Counted from the first letter of the stretch, positions 9,322 to 20,709 are shown. The stretch: DNA of 64,000 nt from Blastococcus sp. TF02A-30 (GCF_003319185.1 NZ_QOHJ01000007.1:186001-250000), one strand, 5' to 3'. Notes: generated by a model from the letters alone, not told the origin. Numbers and translations: made by a program.

Positions 9322-9501
9322 GTCGTCCTCCGCACGGTCGGCGTCGCCGGACCCCCGCGGTACCGGCAGGCGCCGGCCGTCCGGCACCCCCTCCGACGCT
9401 ACGTCATGTAACGGGTCGGTCTCAGCGACCGCGCCGAACCGGGCGCGAGATCACCGGCGCCTGCCGACCCGGGCGGCGGCCGTTGCGTACTGTCGGTCGC
9501 C

Positions 9502-10167
9502 GTGGCAGAGAGCGCAGGGCACCTGGTCTGGATCGACTGCGAGATGACCGGGCTGGACATCGTCAAGGACAAGCTCATCGAGGTCGCCGTCGTCGTGACC
9601 GACTCCGAGCTGAACGTGCTGGACCCGGGTCTGGACCTGATCATCGCGGCGGACGACGCCGACCTCGACGGCATGAACGAGGTCGTCGTGGAGATGCACC
9701 GCAAGTCCGGGCTCACCGACGCCGTCCGCGCCTCGACGCTCACCGTCGCCGAGGCCGAGCAGCAGCTGCTCGCCTACATCAAGCGCTTCGTGCCCGAGCG
9801 GCGCACGGCCCCGCTGTGCGGGAACTCGATCGGCACCGACCGCGGCTTCCTCGCCCGGGACATGCCGGAGCTCGACGACCACCTCCACTACCGGATGGTC
9901 GACGTCTCCTCGATCAAGGAGCTGGCCCGCCGCTGGTTCCCGCGCGTGTACTTCGCCCAGCCGGCCAAGGGCCTGGCGCACCGCGCGCTGGCCGACATCC
10001 TCGAGTCGATCCGGGAGCTGGCCTACTACCGGCGCACCCTGTTCGTCCCCGCCCCCGGCCCGAGCAGCGACCAGGCCAAGGGCGCGGCCGAGGAGGTCGT
10101 GGGCTCGTTCGCCGCGCTCCTCGAGGCGGGCGACCCCGGCGCGCAGCCGGCCGTCGGCGGGGCGTGA
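9502..10167 (+). CDS. orn: Oligoribonuclease
   Basis: A 221-residue DEDDh 3'-5' exoribonuclease that finishes RNA decay by degrading two- to five-nucleotide fragments. Motif I is [12 protein letters not shown], motif II is [19 protein letters not shown], and the [14 protein letters not shown] segment gives motif III with the catalytic His and Asp. The GTG start places motif I at the expected position. The C-terminal 30 residues after YYRRTLFVP are a variable tail. It is followed by a hairpin and then the tRNA-His gene. Confidence 0.95.
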   Translation: MAESAGHLVWIDCEMTGLDIVKDKLIEVAVVVTDSELNVLDPGLDLIIAADDADLDGMNEVVVEMHRKSGLTDAVRASTLTVAEAEQQLLAYIKRFVPERRTAPLCGNSIGTDRGFLARDMPELDDHLHYRMVDVSSIKELARRWFPRVYFAQPAKGLAHRALADILESIRELAYYRRTLFVPAPGPSSDQAKGAAEEVVGSFAALLEAGDPGAQPAVGGA

Positions 10168-10190
10168 CGCACCCCGCTCCCCCGGGCTGA

Positions 10191-10212
10191 CCGGAGCGCT
10201 CACCCGCTCCGG
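10191..10212 (+). terminator. Hairpin after orn
   Basis: CCGGAGCG and CGCTCCGG form an 8-bp perfect stem with a 6-base loop, 24 bases after the orn stop codon. There is no clear U-tract, as is usual in actinobacteria. A TATCGT just after the right arm could be the -10 of the tRNA promoter. Confidence 0.5.
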
Positions 10213-10261
10213 TATCGTTGCTCCGGTTCCCCTTCCGGTGCGCGCACCGGCGGGCGGGCAT

Positions 10262-10338
10262 GGTGGGTGTAGCTCAGCTGGTAGAGCACCAGGTTGTGAT
10301 CCTGGGTGTCGCGGGTTCGAGCCCCGTCACTCACCCCA
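10262..10338 (+). tRNA. tRNA-His (GTG anticodon)
   Basis: A complete cloverleaf can be drawn. The extra G-1 is at 10262, the acceptor 10263-10269 pairs with 10328-10334, the D-arm begins AGCTCAGCTGGTAGAG, the anticodon loop TTGTGAT carries GTG, and the T-arm is GCGGGTTCGAGCCCCGT. The discriminator is C73 and CCA is encoded. G-1 opposite C73 is the histidine identity element. This gene is the attachment target of the island that follows; its last 30 bases are repeated at 17998-18027. Confidence 0.95.
10309..10338 (+). repeat. Left attachment site (tRNA-His 3' end)
   Basis: Thirty bases from the anticodon-arm side through the T-arm to CCA (starting TCGCGGGTTC, ending ACTCACCCCA) are identical to 17998-18027 in direct orientation. 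Because the intact tRNA lies next to the integrase gene, this end carries the tRNA 3' half supplied by the element; the far copy is the displaced original. Confidence 0.92.
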
Positions 10339-10343
10339 GCGGT

Positions 10344-10377
10344 GAAGGCCCTGGTCAGTTCGCTGACCAGGGCCTTC
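10344..10377 (+). terminator. tRNA-His terminator (element-borne)
   Basis: A 15-bp perfect stem (10344-10358 with 10363-10377) closed by a TTCG tetraloop, 5 bases after CCA. The core GGTCAG/CTGACC is shared with the hairpin behind the displaced tRNA end at 18031-18068. It should end tRNA transcription and insulate the integrase gene. Confidence 0.85.
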
Positions 10378-10430
10378 GTCTGTTCCGGCGCCGCCGCTGG
10401 CGCCCCCGGAACGCCGCTGCCCCCTCGCCT

Positions 10431-10450
10431 GGGGGGCAGATCGGGGGGCA
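10431..10450 (+). repeat. Left arm-type repeat of the island
   Basis: GGGGGGCAGATCGGGGGGCA is matched at the other end of the island by AGGGGGCAGATTGGGGGGCA (17871-17890), 18 of 20 identical, in the same orientation. Each is itself a tandem of GGGGGCA. The position between attachment core and integrase start suggests arm-type integrase binding sites. Confidence 0.65.
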
Positions 10451-10531
10451 GTGACGGGGCGACTGCGCACCGCAGACAGCTCCCGACGGTGCGGCTGGTC
10501 CTAACCGACCAACCCCACGGAGCCACCCCCC

Positions 10532-11977
10532 ATGTCCCTCAAGCCCCCCAGCCTCTGGATCGAGAAGCGCGGCCACCAGCACCGCGTGTACTGGCGCAAC
10601 AGCCTCCCCGGCCTGCCGGCCCGGTCCTACCTGCCCTTCTACGGCCGCGCCGAGGCCGAGAAGTTCGTCGGCATGGCCGCCCTGCTCGGCCTCGACAGCT
10701 CGCGCCAGGTGCTCGACACCGACGACCCGCAGGCCGCCGCCGCGCTGCTGCAGGCAGCGCTCGCCACGCGAGGCCTCGCGCCCGCCGACCCGGCGCCGGC
10801 CCCTGCGCGGCTGGCACCAGCCGGACCGCCGCCGCTGTCCGCAGCGCCGTCCGACCCCCGGCTCACCGGTGTGCCGTTCCGCACGCTGTGGCAGACCTTC
10901 CTCGACCGCCAGCACCACGTGGAGGAGGGCACCCTCGAGGACTACACCAGCTACGGCACCTACCACCTGCTCCCCTTCTTCGGCGACACCGACATCGGCC
11001 TCATCCTCCGGACCAAGCCGCTGCGCGCCGCCGACGTCCCGGCCGGCGCCGTGTACATCGAGGACGGCTGGCTGAAGGAGATGCTGAAGAAGGAGCGACG
11101 CAACAACGTCGGCCGCCCGATCGCCGGCACCATCCTCAGCCACAAGTTCATCAACAACGTCCTCGACGTCCTCGGCCAGTGCTTCGACGTGGCGCTCGCC
11201 GAGCGGCCGCCGCTGCTGAGCGACAACCCCGCGCGCGGCATCCGGCTGCCCAAGCACGACCGCCGCGACATGCACTTCCTCAACGACGCCGCCGCCTACG
11301 CCGCGCTCCGCGCCGCCATGCACGGCCACTTCCAGGTCCTGCTCGACTTCCTCGTCGGAACCGGCGCCCGCTACGGCGAGGCCGCCGGCCTGCTGGTGCG
11401 CCACCTGCACCTGGACGCGGAGCGCCCCTACGTCGACATCCGGCTGGCGCTGAAGTGGCGCGGCAAGAAGTGGAAGCTCGGCCGGCCGAAGACCCGGTCG
11501 TCGATCCGCCGCATCCTGCTGCCCTCCCGCCTGGTCGAGGTGCTGCGCCCGCTGGTCGCCGGCAAGGGCACCGACGACCACGTGTTCACGATGGTCGAGG
11601 GCGGTCCGCTGCACCACGGCAACTTCTCCAACCGGTACTGGAAGAAGGCGGTCAAGGCAGCCGCCGGCGCACAGGTGCCCAAGGGGACCCGCGTACACGA
11701 CCTGCGGCACACGCACGCCGCCTGGCTCCTGTCAGCAGGAGTCGCCCCGCTGGTGGTCGCCGCCCGGCTCGGTCACAGCTCGGTCACCACCACGCAGAAC
11801 GTCTACGGCCACATCACCACCGAGGCCGACGACCGCGCCATCGACATCGTCGACGGCCGGTTGCCCGAGGTCCTCGCCCGCGACGACGAGGGCGCAACCC
11901 TGGTGGAGCTCACCGCGGCGGAGAAGCGGCTGCCGGTGTTCCAAGACATCGACGACGAGGACGACGTCGCCGCGTGA
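10532..11977 (+). CDS. Tyrosine recombinase / site-specific integrase
   Basis: A 481-residue phage-type integrase. The N-terminal 110 residues are an arm-binding-like region and a Pro/Ala linker; a SAM-like core-binding domain follows (FRTLWQTFLDRQHHVEEGTLEDY). The catalytic domain shows GTGARYGEA (Arg280), a beta-hairpin Lys near 320, HDLRHTHAAWLL (His389, Arg392), LGHSS (His415) and the nucleophile Tyr425 in TQNVYGH. All catalytic residues are present, so it looks functional. The ATG has GGAG upstream. It lies 190 bases after the intact tRNA-His that its element occupies, and it should catalyse integration and excision at the 30-bp repeat. Confidence 0.95.
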   Translation: MSLKPPSLWIEKRGHQHRVYWRNSLPGLPARSYLPFYGRAEAEKFVGMAALLGLDSSRQVLDTDDPQAAAALLQAALATRGLAPADPAPAPARLAPAGPPPLSAAPSDPRLTGVPFRTLWQTFLDRQHHVEEGTLEDYTSYGTYHLLPFFGDTDIGLILRTKPLRAADVPAGAVYIEDGWLKEMLKKERRNNVGRPIAGTILSHKFINNVLDVLGQCFDVALAERPPLLSDNPARGIRLPKHDRRDMHFLNDAAAYAALRAAMHGHFQVLLDFLVGTGARYGEAAGLLVRHLHLDAERPYVDIRLALKWRGKKWKLGRPKTRSSIRRILLPSRLVEVLRPLVAGKGTDDHVFTMVEGGPLHHGNFSNRYWKKAVKAAAGAQVPKGTRVHDLRHTHAAWLLSAGVAPLVVAARLGHSSVTTTQNVYGHITTEADDRAIDIVDGRLPEVLARDDEGATLVELTAAEKRLPVFQDIDDEDDVAA

Positions 11978-12205
11978 CGCCGGATCCGGCCGACTCCTGT
12001 GCCGCTCAGGTTTCACTCGTGACATCTCGCGAGCTGTCGCCTGCCCCGTCGGGGTGATGTCCACCGCGGGCACTCAAGTCTGGTTGGGACATCAGCCGAA
12101 CAACTCCATGTCAGCGCACCAGATGTCAGTCGACGGGTGACTGTGCTGACCACAGGCTGCGGCGGGGTGGCATTTCCACCCGGCCGCCGCACCCGCAAGG
12201 GTGCC

Positions 12206-12241
12206 GGCCCCGGGCCTCGTCCCCGCGACGAGCCCGGGGCC
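12206..12241. terminator. GC-rich hairpin between convergent genes
   Basis: A stem of about 15 bp (GGCCCCGGGCCTCGTC pairing with GACGAGCCCGGGGCC, one bulged C) with a 5-base loop, 230 bases after the integrase stop and 248 bases past the end of the leftward operon. It may terminate either transcript. Confidence 0.55.
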
Positions 12242-12396
12242 TCCATGCGTCGTCGACCCAGAAGGCAGTCGTGCCCGCCGACCGCGCTCAGGCGGGCTGC
12301 GCAGAGTCGGACCCGGGCATGGTCACGGTTCGATCGTGCTCCGCGAACCCGACCCCTTGAGCCAGCCTCTGGAACTGTCGGTGCCGAGCCCGGCGG

Positions 12397-12434
<38 letters not shown>

Positions 12435-13602
12435 CGAGCACCGCAGCACCTGAGCCCACCTGGGCCGGCCGCGACAGTCCAGACGCGCTCAGCCGGCCGT
12501 CCGGTCCGGCTGGTAGGTGTAGGCGGCGTCGCGCACGGCCTCGTCGGTCTCCAGGCCGGCGCCCAGCGCCCCGCCGACGGTGGCCAGGGAGCTGGTCAGC
12601 CAGGCCAGCTCCACGTAGTCCGACAGACCCACCGCATGCGCCAGCCCGTCGGCGAACAACGCCGACGGCACCAGCAGCAGGGCACCGGCCAGGGCCAGTA
12701 CGAACAGCGCCGCGTACAGCGCCAGCACGCCGAGGACGACCGTGGCGGTGGTCGCCAGGTTGAACAGCGCCACCTGCTTGCGCACGCGTCGCTCCGGGGC
12801 CCCCTCCCACAGCTGCGCGCCGACGATCAGGGTGACCGCGATGGCCACCACCGACCCGAGTGCCACCGCGGTCAACCGCGCCCAGCCGAACGCGTCGGCC
12901 AGCCGCCAGATGTCGGAGGTGACCAACGCGAACACGCCCGCGGCGATGGCCGCGGTGAGCGCCCGGGACAGGCCGGCGGCCAGCCGCCAGGGCCGGTTCG
13001 CGCGGACCATGCCCAGCAGCAGCCGTGCGTTGCCCGACAGCACCCGGGCGGTGAAACGGATGCCCTCGGCCGACTCGGCCGGCTCGGAAGCGAGCTCCCG
13101 CAGGCGCCGCCGGAGACCGACCGGATCGGAGCCCGCGCGGGGGCCGAGCAGCGCCCGGATGAGGTCGAGCGTGGTCTTCAGTGCCCGTCGGCGCAGCCCG
13201 ACCGCGCCGAGCGCCGGCAGCGACAGCACTGCCACCCCGTGCACCGGGCTGGCGTGCGCCACGACCGGGCGACGGTTCGCCGCCAGTGGCAGGTAGGTCA
13301 GGCAGACCGCCAGGTCCCAGCCCTCGGCCAGCAGCCGGGTGCGGGCGGCGGCGACGATCTCGGCGTCGTCGGCCGGTGGCTGCACCAGGCCGTCCTCGCT
13401 GCACCGGACGTCCCACCGGATCTCGGCGTGCTCGGCGGACAGCTGCCGGCTCAGCTCTCCGGTCAGCCAGCCGGCGAGCTCGGTCGCGGCTCCGGGTGCG
13501 GCCACCAGGCCGACGACGACGTCGGGCAGCGCACCGTCAGCCGGTGCCTCGTCCTCGTCGCCGGGCGGCTGGTCGCCTGGGTGGGGAACCGTCACCGGCG
13601 CC

Positions 13603-16317
<2,715 letters not shown>

Positions 16318-16435
16318 TGTGCCACTCCTGTACCGCTCGTGAATCCGTGGTGTCGGTCCTGCGGCGTCCTGCCGTCCCGGGCACCGCGATGTCGGGTCGT
16401 GCCGGGGAGGAGGCCGCGCACCCCGGGCACCGGGC

Positions 16436-16924
16436 TCAGCTGCCTTGCTGCCCGTCCCCGCCGGAGCTCTGTCCCTGCTCCTCGCCGCTGACGGGCAGCT
16501 GCTGCTGGCCGCCGCCGTGCTGAACCTCGATGCGGCGGGGCTGCGCCTGCTCCGACACCGGGACGGTCAGGTAGAGCACGCCGTCGTTGTAGGTGGCCTG
16601 CACCTTGCCGGTGTCCAGCCCGTCGCCGAGCTGAAGCTGCCGGGTGAACCGGCCCTGCGGTCGCTCGGCCAGCAGCACGTTGGCGCCCTGCTGGTACTCG
16701 GCGCCGCGCTCGGCCCGGATTGTGAGCATGTTCCGCTCGGTGGTGATCTCCACGCTGCCCGGGTCGACTCCGGGCAGGTCGAGTGCCACGTGGTATCCGT
16801 CCTCGGCCTGCCACACGTCCATCGGCATGCCCATCGGCGTTCGTGTGCCGCTCATCAGCTGACTGGTCAGCCGATCCAGGCTCCGGAACGGATCCCCGAA
16901 CGGGTCGAAACGCATCACACTCAC
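16436..16924 (-). CDS. Hsp20 / alpha-crystallin small heat-shock protein
   Basis: A small heat-shock holdase of about 162 residues. The alpha-crystallin domain runs from MDVWQAEDGYHVALDLPGVD to the hallmark YNDGVLYLTVPV; the C-terminal RRIEV resembles the I-x-I anchoring motif and is followed by a Gln/Gly-rich tail. The GTG at 16924 has GGGAG five bases upstream; an ATG three codons later is the alternative. It lies between the HdeD-like gene and the Clp ATPase gene on the same strand. sHsp plus Hsp100 is a natural pair: the first holds unfolded proteins and the second extracts them. Confidence 0.92.
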   Translation of the reverse strand: MSVMRFDPFGDPFRSLDRLTSQLMSGTRTPMGMPMDVWQAEDGYHVALDLPGVDPGSVEITTERNMLTIRAERGAEYQQGANVLLAERPQGRFTRQLQLGDGLDTGKVQATYNDGVLYLTVPVSEQAQPRRIEVQHGGGQQQLPVSGEEQGQSSGGDGQQGS

Positions 16925-17023
16925 CGCAACTCCCAAGGCAGTCGTCGATCACTCGAGCAGTCGCGCACCGTCGCGCTCGACTGGAGGGCCGCGGCTTGGC
17001 CCGTTCTCCCGGTCGCCTCCGTT

Positions 17024-17594
17024 TCAGATCCGCAGGACCATGACGTTCGCGCTGCGCAGGCGCCATCCGGCGACGAGCAGGAGCACGCCGGCGAGCAGGG
17101 GCGTAGACACCCAGCACCGTGGCCAGGGCCAGCGCGCCCACGTCCGGCCGTGCGAAGATCACGACTCCGGCGGCGATGGAAACGATGCCCAGCACGGCCA
17201 GCAGCCATTCACCGGTGATTTCCCGCCGCAGCCGCACTGCCGCGACCACTTCGAGCACCCCTGTGACCACCGCCCAGGCGCCGGCCAACAAGGTCAACCC
17301 CCGCGCAGTGACGCCCGGCCACAGTGCGGCGATCACCCCGGCAACCACACTGAGAGCGCCGGCCACCAGGTACAGCCACCGCCTGCGCGAGTCACCGTCG
17401 CGGTCCAGGCCGCTGGCGAACATCCCGACGCCATCGACAACCGCGTAGGCAGCGAACAGCAGCGCCAACGCCAGCACCGTCGCACCCGGCCACACCAGTG
17501 CCAGCACACCGAACAGCACCGCCAGCACCCCGCGCAGCAGCAGCACCTGGGACAGGCGGCGCGCGACGTTCACACCGCCCCGATTCCCCGTCAT
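17024..17594 (-). pseudogene. HdeD-like (DUF308) membrane protein, frameshifted near its end
   Basis: Six hydrophobic segments in HdeD pattern are readable: LLLRGVLAVLFGVLALVWPG, ATVLALALLFAAYAVVDG, a Trp/Pro repeat ALSVVAGVIAALWPG, then VLGIVSIAAGVVIFARPD. After VLGVYA the frame breaks. Shifting by one base restores the expected ending (LLAGVLLLVAGWRLR, then SANVMVLRI and stop at 17024). The shift lies at a run of four G on the plus strand (17098-17101), one base too many. It is either a true inactivating mutation, a phase-variable tract or a sequencing error. The start is ATG 17594 or GTG 17573. This is the first gene of the stress operon; HdeD proteins serve acid and envelope stress in enterobacteria. 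Confidence 0.8.
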
Positions 17595-17997
17595 CTGATC
17601 GTTATGCACGAAATGCTGCCGGTTCTCCACCGTCCCGCAACAGCGCCCCGCTACGGCCGCGCACTGCCCCGGCGCAGCGGTCCGGCCCGGCGCCGGGCGG
17701 GCTGCGGTGACCGTCGTTGCACCCCGTGGTCTCGCGGCCCAACGCGTCCAACCCCCATCGTGTCGCGCACGTCGGAGTGGGGGCGGCCTGTCCACGGGAG
17801 ACGCAGTTCCGTTTCCGCCCACCGGACACGTGCAGGCCAAGCGCGAAAGCGTCGGCTGGTTGTCGAACTTAGGGGGCAGATTGGGGGGCAACCGGACGCT
17901 CAGGATCGATCAGGAACGCTCAGGGACGATCGGGGATGTCGGAGAAGCCCGGTACCTTGCGGATTCACCGGGCCAACAGGCCCGGGACCGGCCTCAC
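17595..17997. other. Upstream region of the cargo operon and right end of the island
   Basis: The 400 bases before the HdeD-like gene contain no supported gene. They should hold the operon promoter, but no CIRCE or HAIR (CTTGAGT-N7-ACTCAAG) element was found. Toward the right end are the arm-type repeat (17871-17890) and a tandem of two similar 20-base units (17896-17915 and 17916-17935, both starting ACGCTCAGG). Confidence 0.5.
17871..17935 (+). repeat. Right arm-type repeat plus tandem 20-mers
   Basis: AGGGGGCAGATTGGGGGGCA (17871-17890) matches the left-end copy at 18 of 20 bases. Directly after it come ACGCTCAGGATCGATCAGGA and ACGCTCAGGGACGATCGGGG, 16 of 20 identical to each other. Such clusters beside an attachment core are typical of recombinase or directionality-factor binding. 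Confidence 0.6.
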
Positions 17998-18027
17998 TCG
18001 CGGGTTCGAGCCCCGTCACTCACCCCA
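17998..18027 (+). repeat. Right attachment site (displaced tRNA-His 3' end)
   Basis: An exact 30-base copy of 10309-10338. Only the T-arm/acceptor half is present, with no D-arm or anticodon upstream, so it is the original chromosomal 3' end displaced by integration rather than a second tRNA. Confidence 0.92.
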
Positions 18028-18030
18028 CGA

Positions 18031-18068
18031 GGAGAGGCCCCGGTCAGGCGACTGACCGGGGCCTCTCC
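18031..18068 (+). terminator. Original chromosomal tRNA-His terminator
   Basis: A 17-bp perfect stem (18031-18047 with 18052-18068) and GCGA loop, 3 bases after the displaced CCA. Spacing and core sequence parallel the element-borne terminator at 10344-10377, supporting the view that this was the tRNA terminator before integration. Confidence 0.85.
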
Positions 18069-18091
18069 GCATCTCGCCGTTCTCGGCCCGA

Positions 18092-18385
18092 TCACCGCGC
18101 CCGACGGGCGCGCAGGGCCAGACCGACCACGGTCACGGGCAGGGCCACTGCCGCGACGCCGCCGGCGAACGCACCGATCTGGACGGCGCCCGAACGATCA
18201 GCTGCCAGCTCGCCCGCGCCGATCGCTGCCGCCGCCACGGCGGCGCCGAGCAGCCCCAGCCCGGTGATCGCCCGCCGCACCCCCGCCTCCTCGGCTCCGC
18301 TCTCCTGGGGCCGCAGGACCACCAGGGCGCCCGCCGCCGCCAGTCCGGTCGCGACCGCCATCAGGAGGACCGCCGGCCACATCAC
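18092..18385 (-). CDS. Small membrane protein, unknown
   Basis: A 97-residue protein with three predicted membrane helices (MMWPAVLLMAVATGLAAAGA, AITGLGLLGAAVAAAAIGAG, AGGVAAVALPVTVVGLALRA) and short charged loops. No conserved motif is recognised. It is the first gene outside the island on its right side and reads toward the tRNA terminator hairpin. The ATG at 18385 is the only reasonable start. A GTCAC-type regulatory motif lies about 120 bases upstream. Confidence 0.55.
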   Translation of the reverse strand: MMWPAVLLMAVATGLAAAGALVVLRPQESGAEEAGVRRAITGLGLLGAAVAAAAIGAGELAADRSGAVQIGAFAGGVAAVALPVTVVGLALRARRAR

Positions 18386-18502
18386 GTCGCGATCTCCATG
18401 GCGACCTCTGCTCCTCGGCTCGTCGGTGCGCCGTCCGGCCCTGGTGGCGGTCCGGGGGCCCCTTCCCCGGTGCCGCCCCCACCGCTCTGCCGTGGACGAG
18501 TC

Positions 18503-18518
18503 GTCACGGGATCGTCAC
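18503..18518 (+). promoter_or_regulatory. GTCAC-N6-GTCAC direct repeat (candidate regulator box A)
   Basis: GTCACGGGATCGTCAC is two GTCAC words 11 bases apart, between two divergent small genes. It is the weakest match (11 of 16 on the reverse strand) to the box found at 21554, 30955 and 20096. The spacing equals one helical turn, as for OmpR-family regulators such as MtrA. Confidence 0.5.
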
Positions 18519-18611
18519 GGCAGCCGCACCGGTGTGGAGATCTCGTGACGACCGGCGGGACACTCCGGGGCCGGGGTTCCGTCCTCGGCGACCGCGTCGC
18601 ACGGTCGTCCC

Positions 18612-18860
18612 ATGCACGCGATCTGGGTCCAGACCCCGCACAACCTGCACTGCCCGCGGTGCGACCGGCGCCTGGTGCAGCAGGCCGGCGTCCACTTCCA
18701 CAGTCGCCTGCAGTCGCACGTGTACGTGGGTGAGGTCGGCACGCTCGCCTGCCCGAACGGGCACCGGCTGCCGGAGCGGAACGAGCTCTACACGCACCGG
18801 GAGCGCCGCGGGTACGCCCCCGTGGCCCCCGTGTCGCAGGTTCCGCCGCCGCACCGATGA
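18612..18860 (+). CDS. Small zinc-ribbon-like protein
   Basis: An 82-residue protein with two Cys/His knuckles: HCPRCDRRL near residue 13 and LACPNGHRL near residue 46. Together they could bind one zinc ion. The spacing suggests a rubredoxin/zinc-ribbon fold, and a C-terminal RRGYAPVAPV tail has no features. A candidate box A lies about 95 bases upstream. The ribosome site is weak, so expression is less certain than the motif. Confidence 0.55.
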   Translation: MHAIWVQTPHNLHCPRCDRRLVQQAGVHFHSRLQSHVYVGEVGTLACPNGHRLPERNELYTHRERRGYAPVAPVSQVPPPHR

Positions 18861-18926
18861 CCCTCACCGGGCACGGCCCGCGGTCGCCCGCCCCCGACCG
18901 GGACGGGCACCCAGCGGCTCGGGTGC

Positions 18927-19324
18927 TCACCATGCGCGTCTCCTCGATGTCGGGGGAAGGTCGGCGGCCGATGGGCCGCTGCCACGCTGACGTGAGGACA
19001 TTGCGATCACCATGACCGGGACCCGGCGATCCGATGACGGTTCGCCGGTCCCCGACCACCCGCTCCGCCGCCGGCCCCGGTCCGGGGTCGCGCAGCTCCG
19101 CGCCGCCACACCGGCGTCGCTGCAGAAGCCCGTGCGGCTGCGCGAGAGGCACACCAGACCCACGAGGCGGTTCGCGCCGTCGACGACGGCGAGACGGCGC
19201 ACTCCGGCGTCCCGCAACCGGCGAACACCGCTGGGACGTCCCCGGCCGACGCGTCGGCCGGCAGCACCTCCGGCCTCGTGATCATCACGTCGGCCGCGGT
19301 GACGGCGGTCAGCGTGCTCGTCAT
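18927..19324 (-). pseudogene. CBS-domain protein, frameshifted
   Basis: The first frame begins at ATG 19324 and reads TAADVMITRPEVLPADASAG, a standard CBS start. After DVPAVFAG the match moves to another frame as RDAGVRRLAVVDGANRLVGL, the second half of the same CBS motif. One missing T near 19215 would rejoin them as FAGLRDAGVRRL. Beyond RTGFCSDAGVAAR the similarity fades. The start overlaps the stop of the lipoprotein gene (ATGA), so the two were one transcript. It is either a decayed gene or a sequencing error; a single-CBS protein is all that could be restored. Confidence 0.65.
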
Positions 19325-19866
19325 TCCTCGGTCGGGTCCTCGGCGGGGTCCTCGAAGTCGAACGGCTGGTCCGGGGACTGCCCCTCGGCAGCGACCATCG
19401 CCTCGACCGTGACCTCCCCCGCCTCCTCGAAGACGAACGTCACCGGGATCGACTCGGAGGAACGCAGCTCGGTCTGCAGGTCCTCCAGCACGATCGACGG
19501 CGCGCCCTCGGCCCCGACGTAGACGTTGTCGTCCTCGGGGACGCGGATGACCCCCGGCTCGCCGTCGACCGTGAGCGTGGCGTCCAGGAAGTCGGGGCCC
19601 CGGACGTCGACCAGGTCGTCCTCCGGCTCGCCCGTGTTCGCGATGCCGAGGTACAGCGGCGCGTCCTCGCCGGCCTCGTAGACGCCGTCCTCCGGGTACG
19701 CCAGCTGCACCTGCAGGAGCTTCAGGTCCTCGTTCACGGCCTCGTCGGGTCCCACCGCGCCGCTGTCGTCGACGTCGGGGGTCTCGTCCCCGCAGGCCGC
19801 CACGGCGAGGGCGGCCGCGATCACCGCGACTCGTCGTGGGATCGGGGTCCGGTGCTGTGCAGACAT
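19321..19866 (-). CDS. Lipoprotein, PCu(A)C/LpqE-like
   Basis: A 181-residue secreted lipoprotein. A short signal peptide ends in a lipobox (ALAVAACGD). The mature part is acidic and beta-rich, with LLQVQLAYPED, APLYLGIANTGEPEDDL and SIPVTFVFEEAGEVTVEAMV, resembling the PCu(A)C-type copper-chaperone or LpqE fold. The Met/His copper ligands of true PCu(A)C proteins are not evident, so metal binding is doubtful. AAGGAAGGA precedes the ATG. A candidate regulator box lies 230 bases upstream (20096-20111); the 230-base leader has no gene. Confidence 0.75.
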   Translation of the reverse strand: MSAQHRTPIPRRVAVIAAALAVAACGDETPDVDDSGAVGPDEAVNEDLKLLQVQLAYPEDGVYEAGEDAPLYLGIANTGEPEDDLVDVRGPDFLDATLTVDGEPGVIRVPEDDNVYVGAEGAPSIVLEDLQTELRSSESIPVTFVFEEAGEVTVEAMVAAEGQSPDQPFDFEDPAEDPTEE

Positions 19867-20095
19867 GCGTCGTCCTTCCTTCACGGGTGGCGGGCCGGAG
19901 TGCATCTCCACCGTGCGCGGCCTCGCGCCCGGCACGCCCGCGTCGACGCGGCGGTGACGCAGCAGCGAGCCGGGGCACCCGTGCGAAGCGGCTGCGGGGA
20001 CCTGTCCCACCACGTCGGCCTTCCACTCGGACGGTTCCTGGGAGCACGTACGGGGTTCCCGGCGCCCGCTCCGGATAACGGCCCCGCGGCCTTCT

Positions 20096-20111
20096 GTCAC
20101 GGAACTGACAT
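20096..20111 (-). promoter_or_regulatory. Candidate regulator box D
   Basis: On the minus strand ATGTCAGTTCCGTGAC matches the box at 21554-21569 in 14 of 16 positions. It lies upstream of the lipoprotein gene, overlapping the last bases of the decayed channel frame. Confidence 0.5.
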
Positions 20112-20707
20112 GCAGCACAGCGGCCGTCCTCCGCCTCTGGACGGGCCCGCGGAGGCGCCGTGCCGATGCGGGCGGACCCCGGGCACGGTCACGACGACGG
20201 CCAGGACCAGCCCGCTCCGTGGGGGACGGCGGAGCCCGTCGGGCTCCCGCGACGCCGGCGTGCCACCGACGGTCTGGACGTACCGGGCGATCAGCCGACG
20301 CACCGGGCGGACGCCCAGCGGATCCGGCGCCGCTGACGGATCGCCGGCGGCGTCGAGCAGCAGCAGGTTGTCGTCCAGGGCGGCGATCGCCACCGGCACG
20401 GACTCGTCGGGTGCCCGGCTGCGGAAGCAGTGCAGGACCGGGTACGCGAGGTGCTGCTGCGCGACGGTGGCCAGCGGCCCGCTGAGCCCGATCAGCTGCT
20501 GGGCGAGGGCGGGGCCGAACGCGTCGCCGGTCCAGGCACCGGCCACCATGGCCCCGCCGGTCGGACCGAGCGCCCGGATCTGGGTAGCGAGGGCGCACCC
20601 GACGTGTGATCGGTCCGGCGCCCTCCCCCAGGGTCGACGTCGTCGCCAGGACGTCGACGAGCACCGCGACGACCAGCACCGCCCGTGGACGCGACGACGC
20701 CGAGCAC
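20097..20707 (-). pseudogene. Potassium channel-like membrane protein, core deleted
   Basis: Pieces of an actinobacterial two-pore-domain-type ion channel. The N-terminal helix (LVVAVLVDVLATTSTLGEG) is followed almost at once, in another frame, by the C-terminal cytosolic domain (ALATQIRALGPTGGAMVAGA, then QQHLAYPVLHCFRS and AIAALDDNLLLLDA). The pore helix and selectivity-filter region (normally TLGxGD) are missing, so there is an internal deletion near 20600. A second one-base shift near 20690 would be needed to begin at GTG 20707. The gene cannot make a channel. It begins 2 bases after the ZIP-like gene ends. Confidence 0.7.
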
Positions 20708-20709
20708 CC

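Noticed and set aside
11990-12130. Complete insertion sequence after the integrase
   Set aside because: No transposase frame and no paired terminal repeats could be drawn.
17595-17890. HspR (HAIR) or HrcA (CIRCE) operator before the chaperone operon
   Set aside because: Neither CTTGAGT-N7-ACTCAAG nor the CIRCE inverted repeat is present; a single ACTCAAG near 12073 is far from any start.
17998-18027. Second tRNA-His gene
   Set aside because: Only the T-arm and acceptor 3' half are present; the upstream bases cannot form D- or anticodon arms. It is the displaced attachment site.
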